Program-made: the position numbers and the translations under genes
Assembly: GCA_002600635.1 (NCBI GenBank)
Contig: CP021371.1
Coordinates: 3,351,001-3,415,000 of the forward strand
Length of the DNA: 64,000 nucleotides
Direction: 5' to 3'
DNA from: Rhizobium sp. ACO-34A
GTDB lineage: Bacteria > Pseudomonadota > Alphaproteobacteria > Rhizobiales > Rhizobiaceae
In this document: one piece after another, positions 28,406-35,893 of the stretch
Position numbering within the stretch: position 1 is the stretch's first letter
Layout of the letters: each line of letters starts with the position of its first letter
The notes under the pieces: generated by a model
Database searches by the model: none
Told to the model about the DNA's origin: nothing
What the model saw: the letters and a program-made list of their open reading frames with translations, nothing else

Positions 28406-28634
28406 TTTTATATTTAAGCGATTGATATAATTAGGTAAAATGGCAATTGCGGTTGATGCGTGACTGTAGCGTGACGCGCGATTTTGCTTTTTTGACAGCG
28501 AGAATTGCAAAAATCGATTTTTGCGGGAAATGCCGCTGACGGCTGCTCCCGAATATTATGAGCTCAGGACACCGTATTCACAGTGCTAACCGCCTGAGGA
28601 TCAATCCGCTCCTTAGATTGTATAAGCAACAGGT

Positions 28635-28985
28635 TCATTCGGCGCACTTTACCAGGCACCCTATGACAAACACATTGAAAACTAACAAGATAGCCGTCGC
28701 GAGAAAGGCCAAACTAGCGTCCATCTCGGTTGACATGTACGCTACAAGTATGTCTAGGCCAGCCCAACTTGTTTCCATGGTGCAGGTAGGAGACGAAATT
28801 ATGAATGAGATCATGTCGCACGCAGTTTTGACCCATACTCCTGACTTGAGAAAGTACACCAATCTCAACACCAAAGCAGCAAAAGCCATCAGTGCCAACG
28901 CGGCGCCGGCTGTTAGGGAAACCTCGACAATGGTCTCAAGAGAAGACTTAAGGTCATCTTTAATTGAATTCCATCGCCGCCCCAT
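28635..28985 (-). CDS. Hypothetical small membrane protein
   Basis: A 116-residue protein not recognised as any family. The middle and ends are strongly hydrophobic: about residues 22-46 (SLTAGAALALMAFAALVL), a weaker stretch near 57-68, and 91-113 (LAFLATAILLVFNVFVIG). The ATG at 28985 has a GGAGGGG ribosome-binding site a few bases ahead. Base composition is more AT-rich than the core genes around it, consistent with acquired DNA next to tRNA-Met. Function unknown; the 229 bp between the tRNA and this gene hold nothing recognised. Confidence 0.6.
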   Translation of the reverse strand: MGRRWNSIKDDLKSSLETIVEVSLTAGAALALMAFAALVLRLVYFLKSGVWVKTACDMISFIISSPTCTMETSWAGLDILVAYMSTEMDASLAFLATAILLVFNVFVIGCLVKCAE

Positions 28986-29034
28986 ATCCCCTCCGCCGTG
29001 CTAGAACGATACTGCTTAAGGTTAGTTGGGGGCC

Positions 29035-29232
29035 ATGCAAAGCGCAACAATGAATAGCACCGAGATCTGCAGGCACCTTCTTCTTCCTCATCTGAAACAA
29101 GGTCATCGGAAACCCGACGGCTACGCCGTGCCGGAAGGCTCGGTGACAAACTACATCAACTTCGATCTGGCAACTGCCGTGAGATTGCGCGACAAGCTCG
29201 ACGAATGCATCGATTTCGCCAGCAGGCGCTAA
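29035..29232 (+). CDS. Small hypothetical protein, paralogue of the remnant at 30794-30865
   Basis: A 65-residue protein (from ATG 29035; TTG 29026 and ATG 29050 are alternative starts) with a C-terminal helix LRDKLDECIDFASRR. The same tail, with two changes, is encoded by a broken copy 1.6 kb downstream, and the sequence past the stop is conserved too. This indicates a repeated gene family in this genome. No motif identifies a function. It is divergent from the small membrane-protein gene, with a ~50-bp intergenic gap. Confidence 0.6.
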   Translation: MQSATMNSTEICRHLLLPHLKQGHRKPDGYAVPEGSVTNYINFDLATAVRLRDKLDECIDFASRR

Positions 29233-29250
29233 AAAGAATCGCGCCGAAAA
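29190..29250. repeat. 61-bp direct repeat, copy 1
   Basis: Differs from copy 2 (30823-30883) at only a few positions. It covers the last codons and stop of the small gene plus about 18 bp downstream (AAAAAGAATCGCGCCGAAA). Homology stops abruptly at 29250, where the IS3-like remnant begins. Confidence 0.88.
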
Positions 29251-29477
29251 TGGTAGGCTACGGCGTCGAAGAACGGGCTCTTACAGACCCGGTGGATCGA
29301 TACGCCGCAGTCCACCAGCATTCCATCCACCGGCTTGCGCTTGTGGGCAAGCCTTAGAGCTTACCGAATAACATTCCGAAACGGCTCACGATCCGGCGCC
29401 AGATCGGCAACGGTCTTCTTTACGCGGTCATTCTCTTCCTGAAGTTCCCTCTGTCTGCGCGTTGCGTCCGGCGGCAT
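29230..29477 (-). mobile_element. IS3-family transposase remnant (OrfA tail and OrfB start)
   Basis: Read on the minus strand from 29477, the sequence encodes MPPDATRRQRELQEENDRVK and on to NVIR, then a stop at 29361. This matches the leucine-zipper end of IS3-type OrfA proteins (RELEEENARLKKLVADL..DVIR). A shifted frame just after it reads HKRKPVDGMLVDCGVSIHRV and on to AYHFRR, matching the N-terminal part of OrfB before the DDE domain. Everything else of the element, including its ends, is missing. It is a decayed scar, not active. Confidence 0.75.
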
Positions 29478-29671
29478 GGCCTACTTCAAAATGAATGCTC
29501 TCTGCGCATCAGAAACCTCGATATTTCATCGTTTACACTTCAGTTCCTAACCAGGAATCCAGCGCGGAAAACTTCAATCAAAAACGGGCCGGTTTTTCAG
29601 GATCAGAGCACACCAACCTGTGCCTCATGAGGCCTGTCTTTCCATAGACATTTCATTGCGAAGTCCCGGCC

Positions 29672-30364
29672 CTAAACGCTGAAGTGATAAGTCGCAGTGT
29701 GGCAATAGCGGCCACGGACCTGATAGCCGAAGTCCGCGAGGTATTTCTGGATTTCCATGAAATACGCCAATTCGCCAGCTTCGATGAAGAGATGCGGTTT
29801 TTGTCTCCGGAGGGTTTCAGTCGCACCCCTCAATACACCGAGTTCGCCGCCCTCGACGTCCATTTTTACAATACTCAGCGGTGTCTGCGCAGTTATATAG
29901 TCATCGAGCCGGGCAATCTGGATATCGCCGTTCGGATCGGGCTGAATGTTGACCATGCCGTAGTTGGCAGTCGTGGGTACGACCGCACGGCCCCTGCCCT
30001 GAAAATCACCCAACGCCAGGCTCTCTATGCGGACAAAATCCGTGCAGTCGTTGATCCGAAGGTTCTCCATGAGAATCTCCCGATTTTTGTCGAAAGGCTC
30101 GAAGGCCAGAACAGGCGCGTTCAGCACCTTGGTGAAGAACACCGTATGATTTCCGATATTGGCGCCGATATCAACAATCACCGAACCCGGTGTGTAAACC
30201 TCTTTGGCCTTCACCAGCAGGTCCAATTCGTAGAACGATTTTTCGGCGGTAATGACGTTGAACAGATGATCAGGATGGTTGTGGGTGTACAGCTGAAAAT
30301 TATGGCCGCCATAATTGAAATTGACACTCTGCATCATATCCTCCGCCGAATATTTCGGCATCAT
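29672..30364 (-). CDS. FkbM-family methyltransferase
   Basis: SAM-dependent methyltransferase of the FkbM type, which often methylates hydroxyls of polysaccharides or small molecules. Motif I is VIVDIGANIGNHTVFF; the acidic post-I strand is VLAFEPFDKN; IVKMDVEGGELGVLRGA is the family's conserved DVEG motif. Length of 230 is normal for stand-alone members. Starts at 30364, 30361 or 30337 are possible. It lies in the AT-richer accessory patch near tRNA-Met without a carbohydrate cluster nearby, so its substrate is unknown. The 190 bp between the IS scar and its stop hold nothing recognised. Confidence 0.87.
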   Translation of the reverse strand: MMPKYSAEDMMQSVNFNYGGHNFQLYTHNHPDHLFNVITAEKSFYELDLLVKAKEVYTPGSVIVDIGANIGNHTVFFTKVLNAPVLAFEPFDKNREILMENLRINDCTDFVRIESLALGDFQGRGRAVVPTTANYGMVNIQPDPNGDIQIARLDDYITAQTPLSIVKMDVEGGELGVLRGATETLRRQKPHLFIEAGELAYFMEIQKYLADFGYQVRGRYCHTATYHFSV

Positions 30365-30793
30365 CGTTAACAGGGAACGCTGATGTGTGAACAGGATAGA
30401 GGCAGCGTTCCATTTGAGTATCGAGCCTTATCCGGCGTGTCTTTCCCGAAACTGACGGTGAGCTCATCATGAAGAACGGTCGATCTATTCCCTCTTCCTG
30501 CCGATGAATGGCTATCGCGTTTCGATTGTTCGAAGAGGGACTATGATGCACCGGATCGCCCCTAGCCTATCGAATATCCACCCCAGGAAAGCCTGAATGA
30601 ACGGCCACTAGACATCAGCGGGGAAGTGATCGAGGGGCGACGGTCTGGACCGCTGCTGCACTGCGATTGACATCTATCGTCATTCCGCAAAGCATCAATC
30701 CAATGCTTGCAATCCCAAATCAAGGCATCACGATTTCCTCGCTCTCTACCACGTACTTATCAGGACCGTGCGACAGGAGGTATGAACGTCTGA
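30365..30793. other. Gene-free part of the accessory patch
   Basis: No convincing gene, RNA or terminator is seen here. Short open frames on both strands are interrupted and lack ribosome-binding sites. It is probably decayed sequence left by insertions and deletions next to tRNA-Met. Confidence 0.5.
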
Positions 30794-30865
30794 CGCAAAT
30801 CGCATCACTTGCTTGAATTACTCGACAAGCTCGACGAATGCATCGAACTTGCCAGCAGGCGATAA
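30794..30865 (+). pseudogene. C-terminal remnant of a paralogue of the 29035 gene
   Basis: After an in-frame stop at 30791 the frame reads RKSHHLLELLDKLDECIELA-SRR and stops at 30865. The last 13 residues match the end of the protein encoded at 29035-29232 with two substitutions. The 5' part of the gene is gone. Confidence 0.72.
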
Positions 30866-30883
30866 AAAGAATCGCGCCGAAAC
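30823..30883. repeat. 61-bp direct repeat, copy 2
   Basis: Partner of 29190-29250; contains the remnant gene tail, its stop codon and the shared AAAAAGAATCGCGCCGAAA downstream sequence. Confidence 0.88.
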
Positions 30884-30989
30884 AGCGGTTTGCGGATCTT
30901 TTCCACCGACCCTTATCACCCATAAAGGTCAGAAAACTTTTCATTAAATTTTAAGAAATAGACTGCGCTTTCCAAGCGAGGTCTTTGTT

Positions 30990-31574
30990 ATGCGTACCGC
31001 CCTTGTCTCAACGCTCAGCGTCATGCTGATCCTGTCTGCCTGTGCCAAACCGCCGAACCAGACGCGCAATGCCTGCGCGATCTTCGAGCAGCGCGACGGC
31101 CTGTTCAACAACTGGCGGCGGGCGGCCCGCAATACCGAGCGCGAATATGGCGTTCCGGTGCCGATCCTGATGGCGACGATCTATACGGAATCGGGTTTCA
31201 GGGCCAACGCCAAGCCCCCGCGCACCAAGCTCTTCGGCTTCATCCCGTGGAAGCGCAAGTCGACAGCCTATGGCTACTCGCAGGCGCTCGACGGCACCTG
31301 GGATCGCTACCAGCGCGAAACCGGCCGTTACGCCGCACGCCGCACCGATTTTGCCGATGCCATCCAGTTCATCGGCTGGTACCACCGCCAGAGCAACATC
31401 AAGAACGGCATTCCCCTGAACGAGCCGTACCAGCTCTATCTCGCTTACCACTCCGGTCATGCCGGCTACTCGCGCGGAAGCTACCGAAGCAACAGCGAGG
31501 CGCTGCAGGGTGCCAAGCGCTTTACCAACATCACCTACACCTATTCCAGGCAGTTGCAGAGCTGCCCGAACTGA
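30990..31574 (+). CDS. Lytic transglycosylase (SLT-domain) lipoprotein
   Basis: Predicted outer-membrane-anchored murein lytic transglycosylase. The signal peptide ends in a lipobox LSAC (Cys18). The SLT-like domain follows, with the catalytic glutamate in ATIYTESGF (about residue 68), AYGYSQALDGTWDRY and a C-terminal YLAYHSGHAGYSRGSY region. Length of 194 is short but usual for this rhizobial lipoprotein group. It cleaves glycan strands to give anhydromuropeptides. It marks the return to core-like composition after the accessory patch. Confidence 0.88.
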   Translation: MRTALVSTLSVMLILSACAKPPNQTRNACAIFEQRDGLFNNWRRAARNTEREYGVPVPILMATIYTESGFRANAKPPRTKLFGFIPWKRKSTAYGYSQALDGTWDRYQRETGRYAARRTDFADAIQFIGWYHRQSNIKNGIPLNEPYQLYLAYHSGHAGYSRGSYRSNSEALQGAKRFTNITYTYSRQLQSCPN

Positions 31575-31613
31575 TCCCGCCAGAAGCTGCCGCCCAAGAC
31601 ACGAGGATATTGG

Positions 31614-31979
31614 ATGATCTATCGAGGCGGCTGCCTGTGCGGCGCGATCCGGTTTGAGGCAACGGGCGCGGCCGAAAAGCCGCATACTTGTTCCTGCAAG
31701 TTCTGCCAGCGGCATACGGGCGCGCTGACGGCAAGCTGGGTGGAGTTTTCCCGCGAGAACGTAGCGTGGACCGGTTCGGGCGGAGCACCCTCCACCTATC
31801 GCTCGTCGGACTATTCCAGCCGGGCGTTCTGCCCCTCATGCGGAAGTTCACTCGGTGCACTCGATGACGAGCCCGTGGTCGCCCTTCTGATCGGCACCTT
31901 CGACGACAGCACCGCCGCCGAACTCGCACCGCAATACCACTCCTTCGAGGATGGCAAGCCGCGCTGGTGGCACCCCTGA
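31614..31979 (+). CDS. GFA-family (CENP-V/GFA) zinc-binding protein
   Basis: A 121-residue protein with the glutathione-dependent formaldehyde-activating fold. The zinc ligands are visible as GGCLCGAIRFEATG, CSCKFCQRHTG and FCPSCGSS. Few members have a proven activity; S-hydroxymethylglutathione formation was proposed for the founding member, so function here stays open. It begins 40 bp after the transglycosylase gene and may share its transcript; a terminator follows its stop. Confidence 0.9.
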   Translation: MIYRGGCLCGAIRFEATGAAEKPHTCSCKFCQRHTGALTASWVEFSRENVAWTGSGGAPSTYRSSDYSSRAFCPSCGSSLGALDDEPVVALLIGTFDDSTAAELAPQYHSFEDGKPRWWHP

Positions 31980-31985
31980 CGAAAA

Positions 31986-32021
31986 AAGCCGCCCGCAGCA
32001 ATCTGCCACGGGCGGCTTTGT
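31986..32021 (+). terminator. Rho-independent terminator after the GFA gene
   Basis: AAGCCGCCCG (31986-31995) pairs with CGGGCGGCTT (32009-32018), preceded by an A-run and followed by TGTT. It can work in both directions. Confidence 0.85.
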
Positions 32022-32030
32022 TGAGTGATG

Positions 32031-32051
32031 ACGGGGCCGGATCGGCCCCGT
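32031..32051. terminator. Second hairpin between converging genes
   Basis: ACGGGGCCG (32031-32039) pairs with CGGCCCCGT (32043-32051), 4 bp from the Tim44-like stop codon. It has a GC-rich stem and no clear U-tract. Confidence 0.6.
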
Positions 32052-32055
32052 TCTG

Positions 32056-33051
32056 TTATTCCGCGTCGCCGACTGCCTGGATCGCCGAAATCTGCCAGTC
32101 AGTGCCGGCACGGCGAACGAAGGTCCAGATCTCGGTGGACTCCGAGGGATGGTCGGGGTCGCCGCTGACAACGCTGCCGTTGTTACGGTCGCGCAGGACG
32201 TCGATGCTCTCATAGCGCATGGCGACGGTCGCATATTCGACATTGCCCTCGCGCCAGGATTCGGAAACATCGCCCTGGACCAGATGAACGTCGCGAACAT
32301 CGTTCTTCACGCCGCGCGTGGCGTTTTCGCTCAATTCTTCCGCAAGATAGGACATGGCTTCCGGCGTAGTGATGCGACGCAGGGCCGAATAGTCCTCTGC
32401 AGCATAGGCAGCCTGCATTTCCTTCAGCAAACCCTCGAAGCGTTCGAGGTCGGGCTGACCGATGCCCAGTTCGTCGGGATTGCCGTTACGGGGTGCAGAA
32501 GAAACTGCTGATGCGGAACCACCACCCATGCGCGGGATCTCGAAAGAGGGTCGCGAAGGCTGCTGCGTGTCACGCGCCATGCCGCCGGCACCGGAGAAAG
32601 CCGGCTGACGGTTGGCGAACATGCGCATCGCAAAGCGGATGACGAAGAAGATCACAGCCGCCTGCAGCAGCAGGCCGAGGAAGCCGAAGCCGCCGCCGAA
32701 GCCGGAGCCCATCAGCATGCCGAACAGGCCGCCCATCAGCATGCCGCCGAGCAGACCGCCACCGATACCGCCAAGGAGACCACCGAACATGCCGGGACGC
32801 TGTGCATTCTGCTGGCGCGTCTGGGCAGCCGAAGGCGCAGCCTGCGATGCGCCGGTGTTCGGCGTCATCGAGCGCTCGATCGGAGCAGCCGGTGCGGGTG
32901 CGGTCCGGGTGGCCGGCGGGGCGGAAAAGGTGCGCGTGCCCCGGCTACCGAAGCCGCCGCTCGCCTTGCGTGCTTCCGCCATGTCGGCCACGCTCAGCGC
33001 AACCGCCATGCCGATTGCCAGAACTCCGAAAAACTTACCGTATCGCCCCAT
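32056..33051 (-). CDS. Tim44-like domain membrane protein
   Basis: Alphaproteobacterial relative of mitochondrial Tim44 (TimA-like). It has a signal/transmembrane start (FFGVLAIGMAVALSVADMAEA), an Ala/Pro/Thr-rich linker, a very glycine-rich hydrophobic hairpin (about residues 100-150, GGLLGGIGGGLLGGMLMGG) and a C-terminal Tim44 domain of about 130 residues (DLERFEGLLKEMQAAYAAED to the end). The frame extends 19 codons upstream, but ATG 33051 gives the proper signal segment. The role in bacteria is not settled; envelope function is inferred. Confidence 0.88.
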   Translation of the reverse strand: MGRYGKFFGVLAIGMAVALSVADMAEARKASGGFGSRGTRTFSAPPATRTAPAPAAPIERSMTPNTGASQAAPSAAQTRQQNAQRPGMFGGLLGGIGGGLLGGMLMGGLFGMLMGSGFGGGFGFLGLLLQAAVIFFVIRFAMRMFANRQPAFSGAGGMARDTQQPSRPSFEIPRMGGGSASAVSSAPRNGNPDELGIGQPDLERFEGLLKEMQAAYAAEDYSALRRITTPEAMSYLAEELSENATRGVKNDVRDVHLVQGDVSESWREGNVEYATVAMRYESIDVLRDRNNGSVVSGDPDHPSESTEIWTFVRRAGTDWQISAIQAVGDAE

Positions 33052-33250
33052 GGCCTGATCCTGTCCCTTCCCTTTGTTCACCGGCACAAGTGCCGGAATT
33101 CGATGCACCCCATATGGGGGAGCTTCGCGAAATATTGAAGACTTGCGGTACGCTTTTCCCGGATGCGATCCGGAAAAACCAGCGTTTCCGGGCTTTTGGC
33201 GGAAACACGAACCTTCACGTTTTAGTGAACCGTGAACACAGCGTTCAATA

Positions 33251-33285
33251 AATACGAATAAGTATTAAATTGATACGATATCGTA
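33251..33285. promoter_or_regulatory. TetR-type operator region upstream of the DMT exporter
   Basis: Two inverted repeats lie side by side: AATAC-GAATAA-GTATT (33251-33266) and the perfect 12-bp palindrome TACGATATCGTA (33274-33285), 44 bp ahead of the exporter's ATG. They are a natural target for the TetR protein encoded downstream in the same unit. Confidence 0.65.
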
Positions 33286-33328
33286 CACAATGGTAAGCGG
33301 CCTGATCACTCCAGCATCGAGGTCCGCC

Positions 33329-34207
33329 ATGAATCCCAAGCTGTCAGCCGCTCTTGCCACCATTCTCTGGGGCTTTACCTATATCATCACCACGACCATG
33401 CTCCCGCCGAACCCCATGTTCATCGCGGCTGTGCGGGCTATCGGCGGCGCGCTGCCGCTCCTGCTGATTGCCCGGGAGTTGCCCCCAAGGGAGTGGTGGG
33501 GGAAAATCGTCATTCTCGGCACGCTGAACAGCGGACTTTTCTTCGGCCTCCTGTTCATTGCCGCCATTCGCCTGCCCGGCGGCGTCGCCGCAACATTCCA
33601 GGCTCTGGGTCCGTTGTTCATGGTGCTGCTGGCCTGGCCGCTGCTCGGCGCGATCCCGGCCATCGCCAAGGTTTCCGCCGTCTTCGTCGGCGCGGTCGGT
33701 GTGGCCATGGTCGTGCTGAAGAGCAATGCCGCCATCGATCTGATCGGCGTCGCGGCAGCGCTTGGAAGCGCGCTCTCGGTCGCGCTTGGAGGCATTCTCG
33801 TTCACAAGTGGGGACGCCCGCGCTCGCTGCTCGGCTTCACCGCATGGCAGTTGCTCGTCGCCGGTATCGAACTCAGCCTCGTCACCGCCGTCGTCTCCGA
33901 TATCCCCGCTCAGCTCTCGGCTCTCAATGTCCTGGGCTTCGTTATTCTTGCGCTGTTCGTCACGGCGCTTGCGTTTGCGCTCTGGTTCCGGGCGATCCAG
34001 GGGGCTGGTGCGGCCCATGTCGCGCCCTTCTTCCTGTTGACACCGATCACCGCCTTTGTTCTGGATGCGGTCTTCCGGGGCTTCGTGCCCAACACCGTGC
34101 AGATCGTCGGCGTGGTGCTCGTGATCGGCAGCCTGCTATACAGCCAGCATGTCGACCGTCGCGGTTTCCGCCCCGCGCACCACGTTCATCCGACGAAGAA
34201 AAACTAA
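33329..34207 (+). CDS. EamA/DMT-superfamily transporter
   Basis: Ten-helix drug/metabolite exporter of the inner membrane; two EamA repeats of five helices each are visible across its 292 residues (first helix AALATILWGFTYIITTT, last helix TVQIVGVVLVIGSLLYS). The frame opens at 33290, but ATG 33329 has GAGG at good spacing and is preferred. The substrate is unknown. It is followed 14 bp later by a TetR regulator, and palindromes suited to that regulator lie upstream. Confidence 0.9.
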   Translation: MNPKLSAALATILWGFTYIITTTMLPPNPMFIAAVRAIGGALPLLLIARELPPREWWGKIVILGTLNSGLFFGLLFIAAIRLPGGVAATFQALGPLFMVLLAWPLLGAIPAIAKVSAVFVGAVGVAMVVLKSNAAIDLIGVAAALGSALSVALGGILVHKWGRPRSLLGFTAWQLLVAGIELSLVTAVVSDIPAQLSALNVLGFVILALFVTALAFALWFRAIQGAGAAHVAPFFLLTPITAFVLDAVFRGFVPNTVQIVGVVLVIGSLLYSQHVDRRGFRPAHHVHPTKKN

Positions 34208-34221
34208 GGACGCATGCCATC

Positions 34222-34863
34222 ATGACCAGGGACGCCGCACCGGACAATGTCGAGCGGACAACATCGCGCGGATTGGCGCGGCGCAACCTGATCGTGACGA
34301 CCGCGACCGACCTCTTTCTCGAACAGGGATACGACGCCGTCACCGTCGACGAGATCATCCGTGTCGTCGGCGGGTCAAAGACCAACCTCTACAAACATTT
34401 TGGTGGAAAGGAGGGTCTGTTTTCCGAGGTCGTCGAACAGCTCTGTCACGACTTCCTGCAACCCCTCTCCGTTCTGGAGGTCTCGAGCCTGCGTCCGGCC
34501 GATGGGTTGCGCGTTCTAGGCTCCACGCTTCTGAAAATGCTGATGGCGGATCGGCATGTCGCGTTCCAGCGGCTGATGCTGGCCGTATCCGGTCGCTTCC
34601 CGGACCTCACGGGCGTCTGGTTCGAGAGCGGCCCTGTTCAGTCCCGCAAGGCGTTTGCGAATTTCATCGCCGCAAAGCAGTCGAGCGGGGAGATGCGGGA
34701 GGCCGATCCGCATATGCTGGCCATCCAGTATCACGACATGATCGTCACCAACCCGCTCTACCTCGCGCTGATGGGGAAGAAACCCTCCCCCGCCGAAATC
34801 GAACGCTCCATCGAAAGCGCGATCGCAACATTTCTGCTGGGGCAACTGCCGCGCGCCAACTGA
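34222..34863 (+). CDS. TetR-family transcriptional regulator
   Basis: A 213-residue repressor. The N-terminal helix-turn-helix (about residues 22-66) reads IVTTATDLFLEQGYDAVTV then IIRVVGGSKTNLYKHFGGKEGLF, the classic TetR pattern; the ligand domain follows and is not specific. It lies 14 bp downstream of the DMT exporter and probably controls it and itself through the palindromes at 33251-33285. The upstream open frame is an overlap with the exporter; ATG 34222 begins the real protein. Confidence 0.92.
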   Translation: MTRDAAPDNVERTTSRGLARRNLIVTTATDLFLEQGYDAVTVDEIIRVVGGSKTNLYKHFGGKEGLFSEVVEQLCHDFLQPLSVLEVSSLRPADGLRVLGSTLLKMLMADRHVAFQRLMLAVSGRFPDLTGVWFESGPVQSRKAFANFIAAKQSSGEMREADPHMLAIQYHDMIVTNPLYLALMGKKPSPAEIERSIESAIATFLLGQLPRAN

Positions 34864-34870
34864 CGTGTCG

Positions 34871-35767
34871 TCAGATCTCGCTGTTGCCCATGCGCGCCGA
34901 GAGAAAATCGATGAACACCCGAACCTTGGCGGAAAGAAAGCGGCGGCTGAGATAGACGGCGTAGAGGCTGAAGCTGCCGATCGTCCAGTCGGGCAGGATC
35001 TGCACCAGCCTGCCAGCCGCGATATCGTCCGCCAGAATGAAGTTCGGCTGCACGATAACGCCGCCATCCTGCAACGCCATCTGCCGCAGGAGGTCGCCAT
35101 TATTGGCGCGAACCGCCGGCTGTGCCCTCACCAGTTCGGTCTGCCCCGCCGTGTTGTTGAAGAGCCAGTTATCGCCGGATGAGAGATAGGTGTAGCTGAG
35201 CGCCGCATGCTCGGCCAATTCCGACGGATGCTGGGGTGTACCGTGGGCTGCGAGATAGCCGGGCGACGCACAGACCAGCATGCGCACCGGCGCAATCCGC
35301 CGCGCGATCAGGTTCGGGCTGGGCGTCTGGGCGATGCGAAGCGCCACGTCGACGCCGTCATGCACGAGATCCACCACCCGGTCGCTCAGATCGACGTCCA
35401 GCCGCAGGTCCGGAAACTGCCGCCGGAAATCGGGCAGCAACTCCCCAAGCGCGCGGACACCGAAGGATAGCGGCGCACTGATGCGCAGGAGACCGGCCGG
35501 TTTCAGCGCATACTCTCCCGCCACGGCCTCCGCCTCCTGGATATCCGCAAGGATCTGTCGCGCCCGCTCATGGAATTCCATACCAGGCTGCGTCAGCGAA
35601 AGCCGCCGCGTGGTGCGATTGAAGAGGCGAGCGCCAAGATGCGCCTCAAGTGCCGCCACCTGCCGCGAAATGGCGGCGGTCGACATGTCGAGCTTGTCGG
35701 CGGCCGCGACAAAACTACCGCCATCCACCACGGCGACGAAAACCTCCATGCCCCTGACGATATCCAT
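34871..35767 (-). CDS. LysR-family transcriptional regulator
   Basis: A 298-residue LysR regulator: winged helix at residues 1-60 (GGSFVAAADKLDMSTAAISRQVAALEAHLG) and a periplasmic-binding-protein-like effector domain beyond residue 90. It is divergent from a small secreted SnoaL-like protein gene, with palindromes in the 126-bp gap; LysR proteins usually control such a divergent neighbour. Its stop is 8 bp from the TetR stop on the other strand. Confidence 0.93.
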   Translation of the reverse strand: MDIVRGMEVFVAVVDGGSFVAAADKLDMSTAAISRQVAALEAHLGARLFNRTTRRLSLTQPGMEFHERARQILADIQEAEAVAGEYALKPAGLLRISAPLSFGVRALGELLPDFRRQFPDLRLDVDLSDRVVDLVHDGVDVALRIAQTPSPNLIARRIAPVRMLVCASPGYLAAHGTPQHPSELAEHAALSYTYLSSGDNWLFNNTAGQTELVRAQPAVRANNGDLLRQMALQDGGVIVQPNFILADDIAAGRLVQILPDWTIGSFSLYAVYLSRRFLSAKVRVFIDFLSARMGNSEI

Positions 35768-35777
35768 GACGCTTCCG

Positions 35778-35855
35778 ATTGTTACGATGATCGCAACAAT
35801 CTCTTTCCGTCCGGCCCATTTTTCAAGTCAGGATCACGATTAATGTATCAATCGT
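35778..35855. promoter_or_regulatory. LysR-type operators in the divergent gap
   Basis: A 23-bp imperfect palindrome at 35778-35800 (arms ATTGTT and AACAAT around a CGAT/ATCG centre) lies 10 bp from the lysR start. A second inverted repeat ACGATT-N8-AATCGT is at 35836-35855, 38 bp ahead of the target gene's ATG. Both share the CGAT core, as paired recognition and activation sites of LysR regulators do. Confidence 0.65.
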
Positions 35856-35893
35856 CGCTACTTTCAACAGACGCACATCCAAGGAGAACTGAA

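Noticed and set aside
30720..30944. 74-codon open frame on the minus strand in the accessory patch
   Set aside because: No ribosome-binding site, Arg/Cys-rich and crossed by the gene-tail remnant on the other strand; likely chance.
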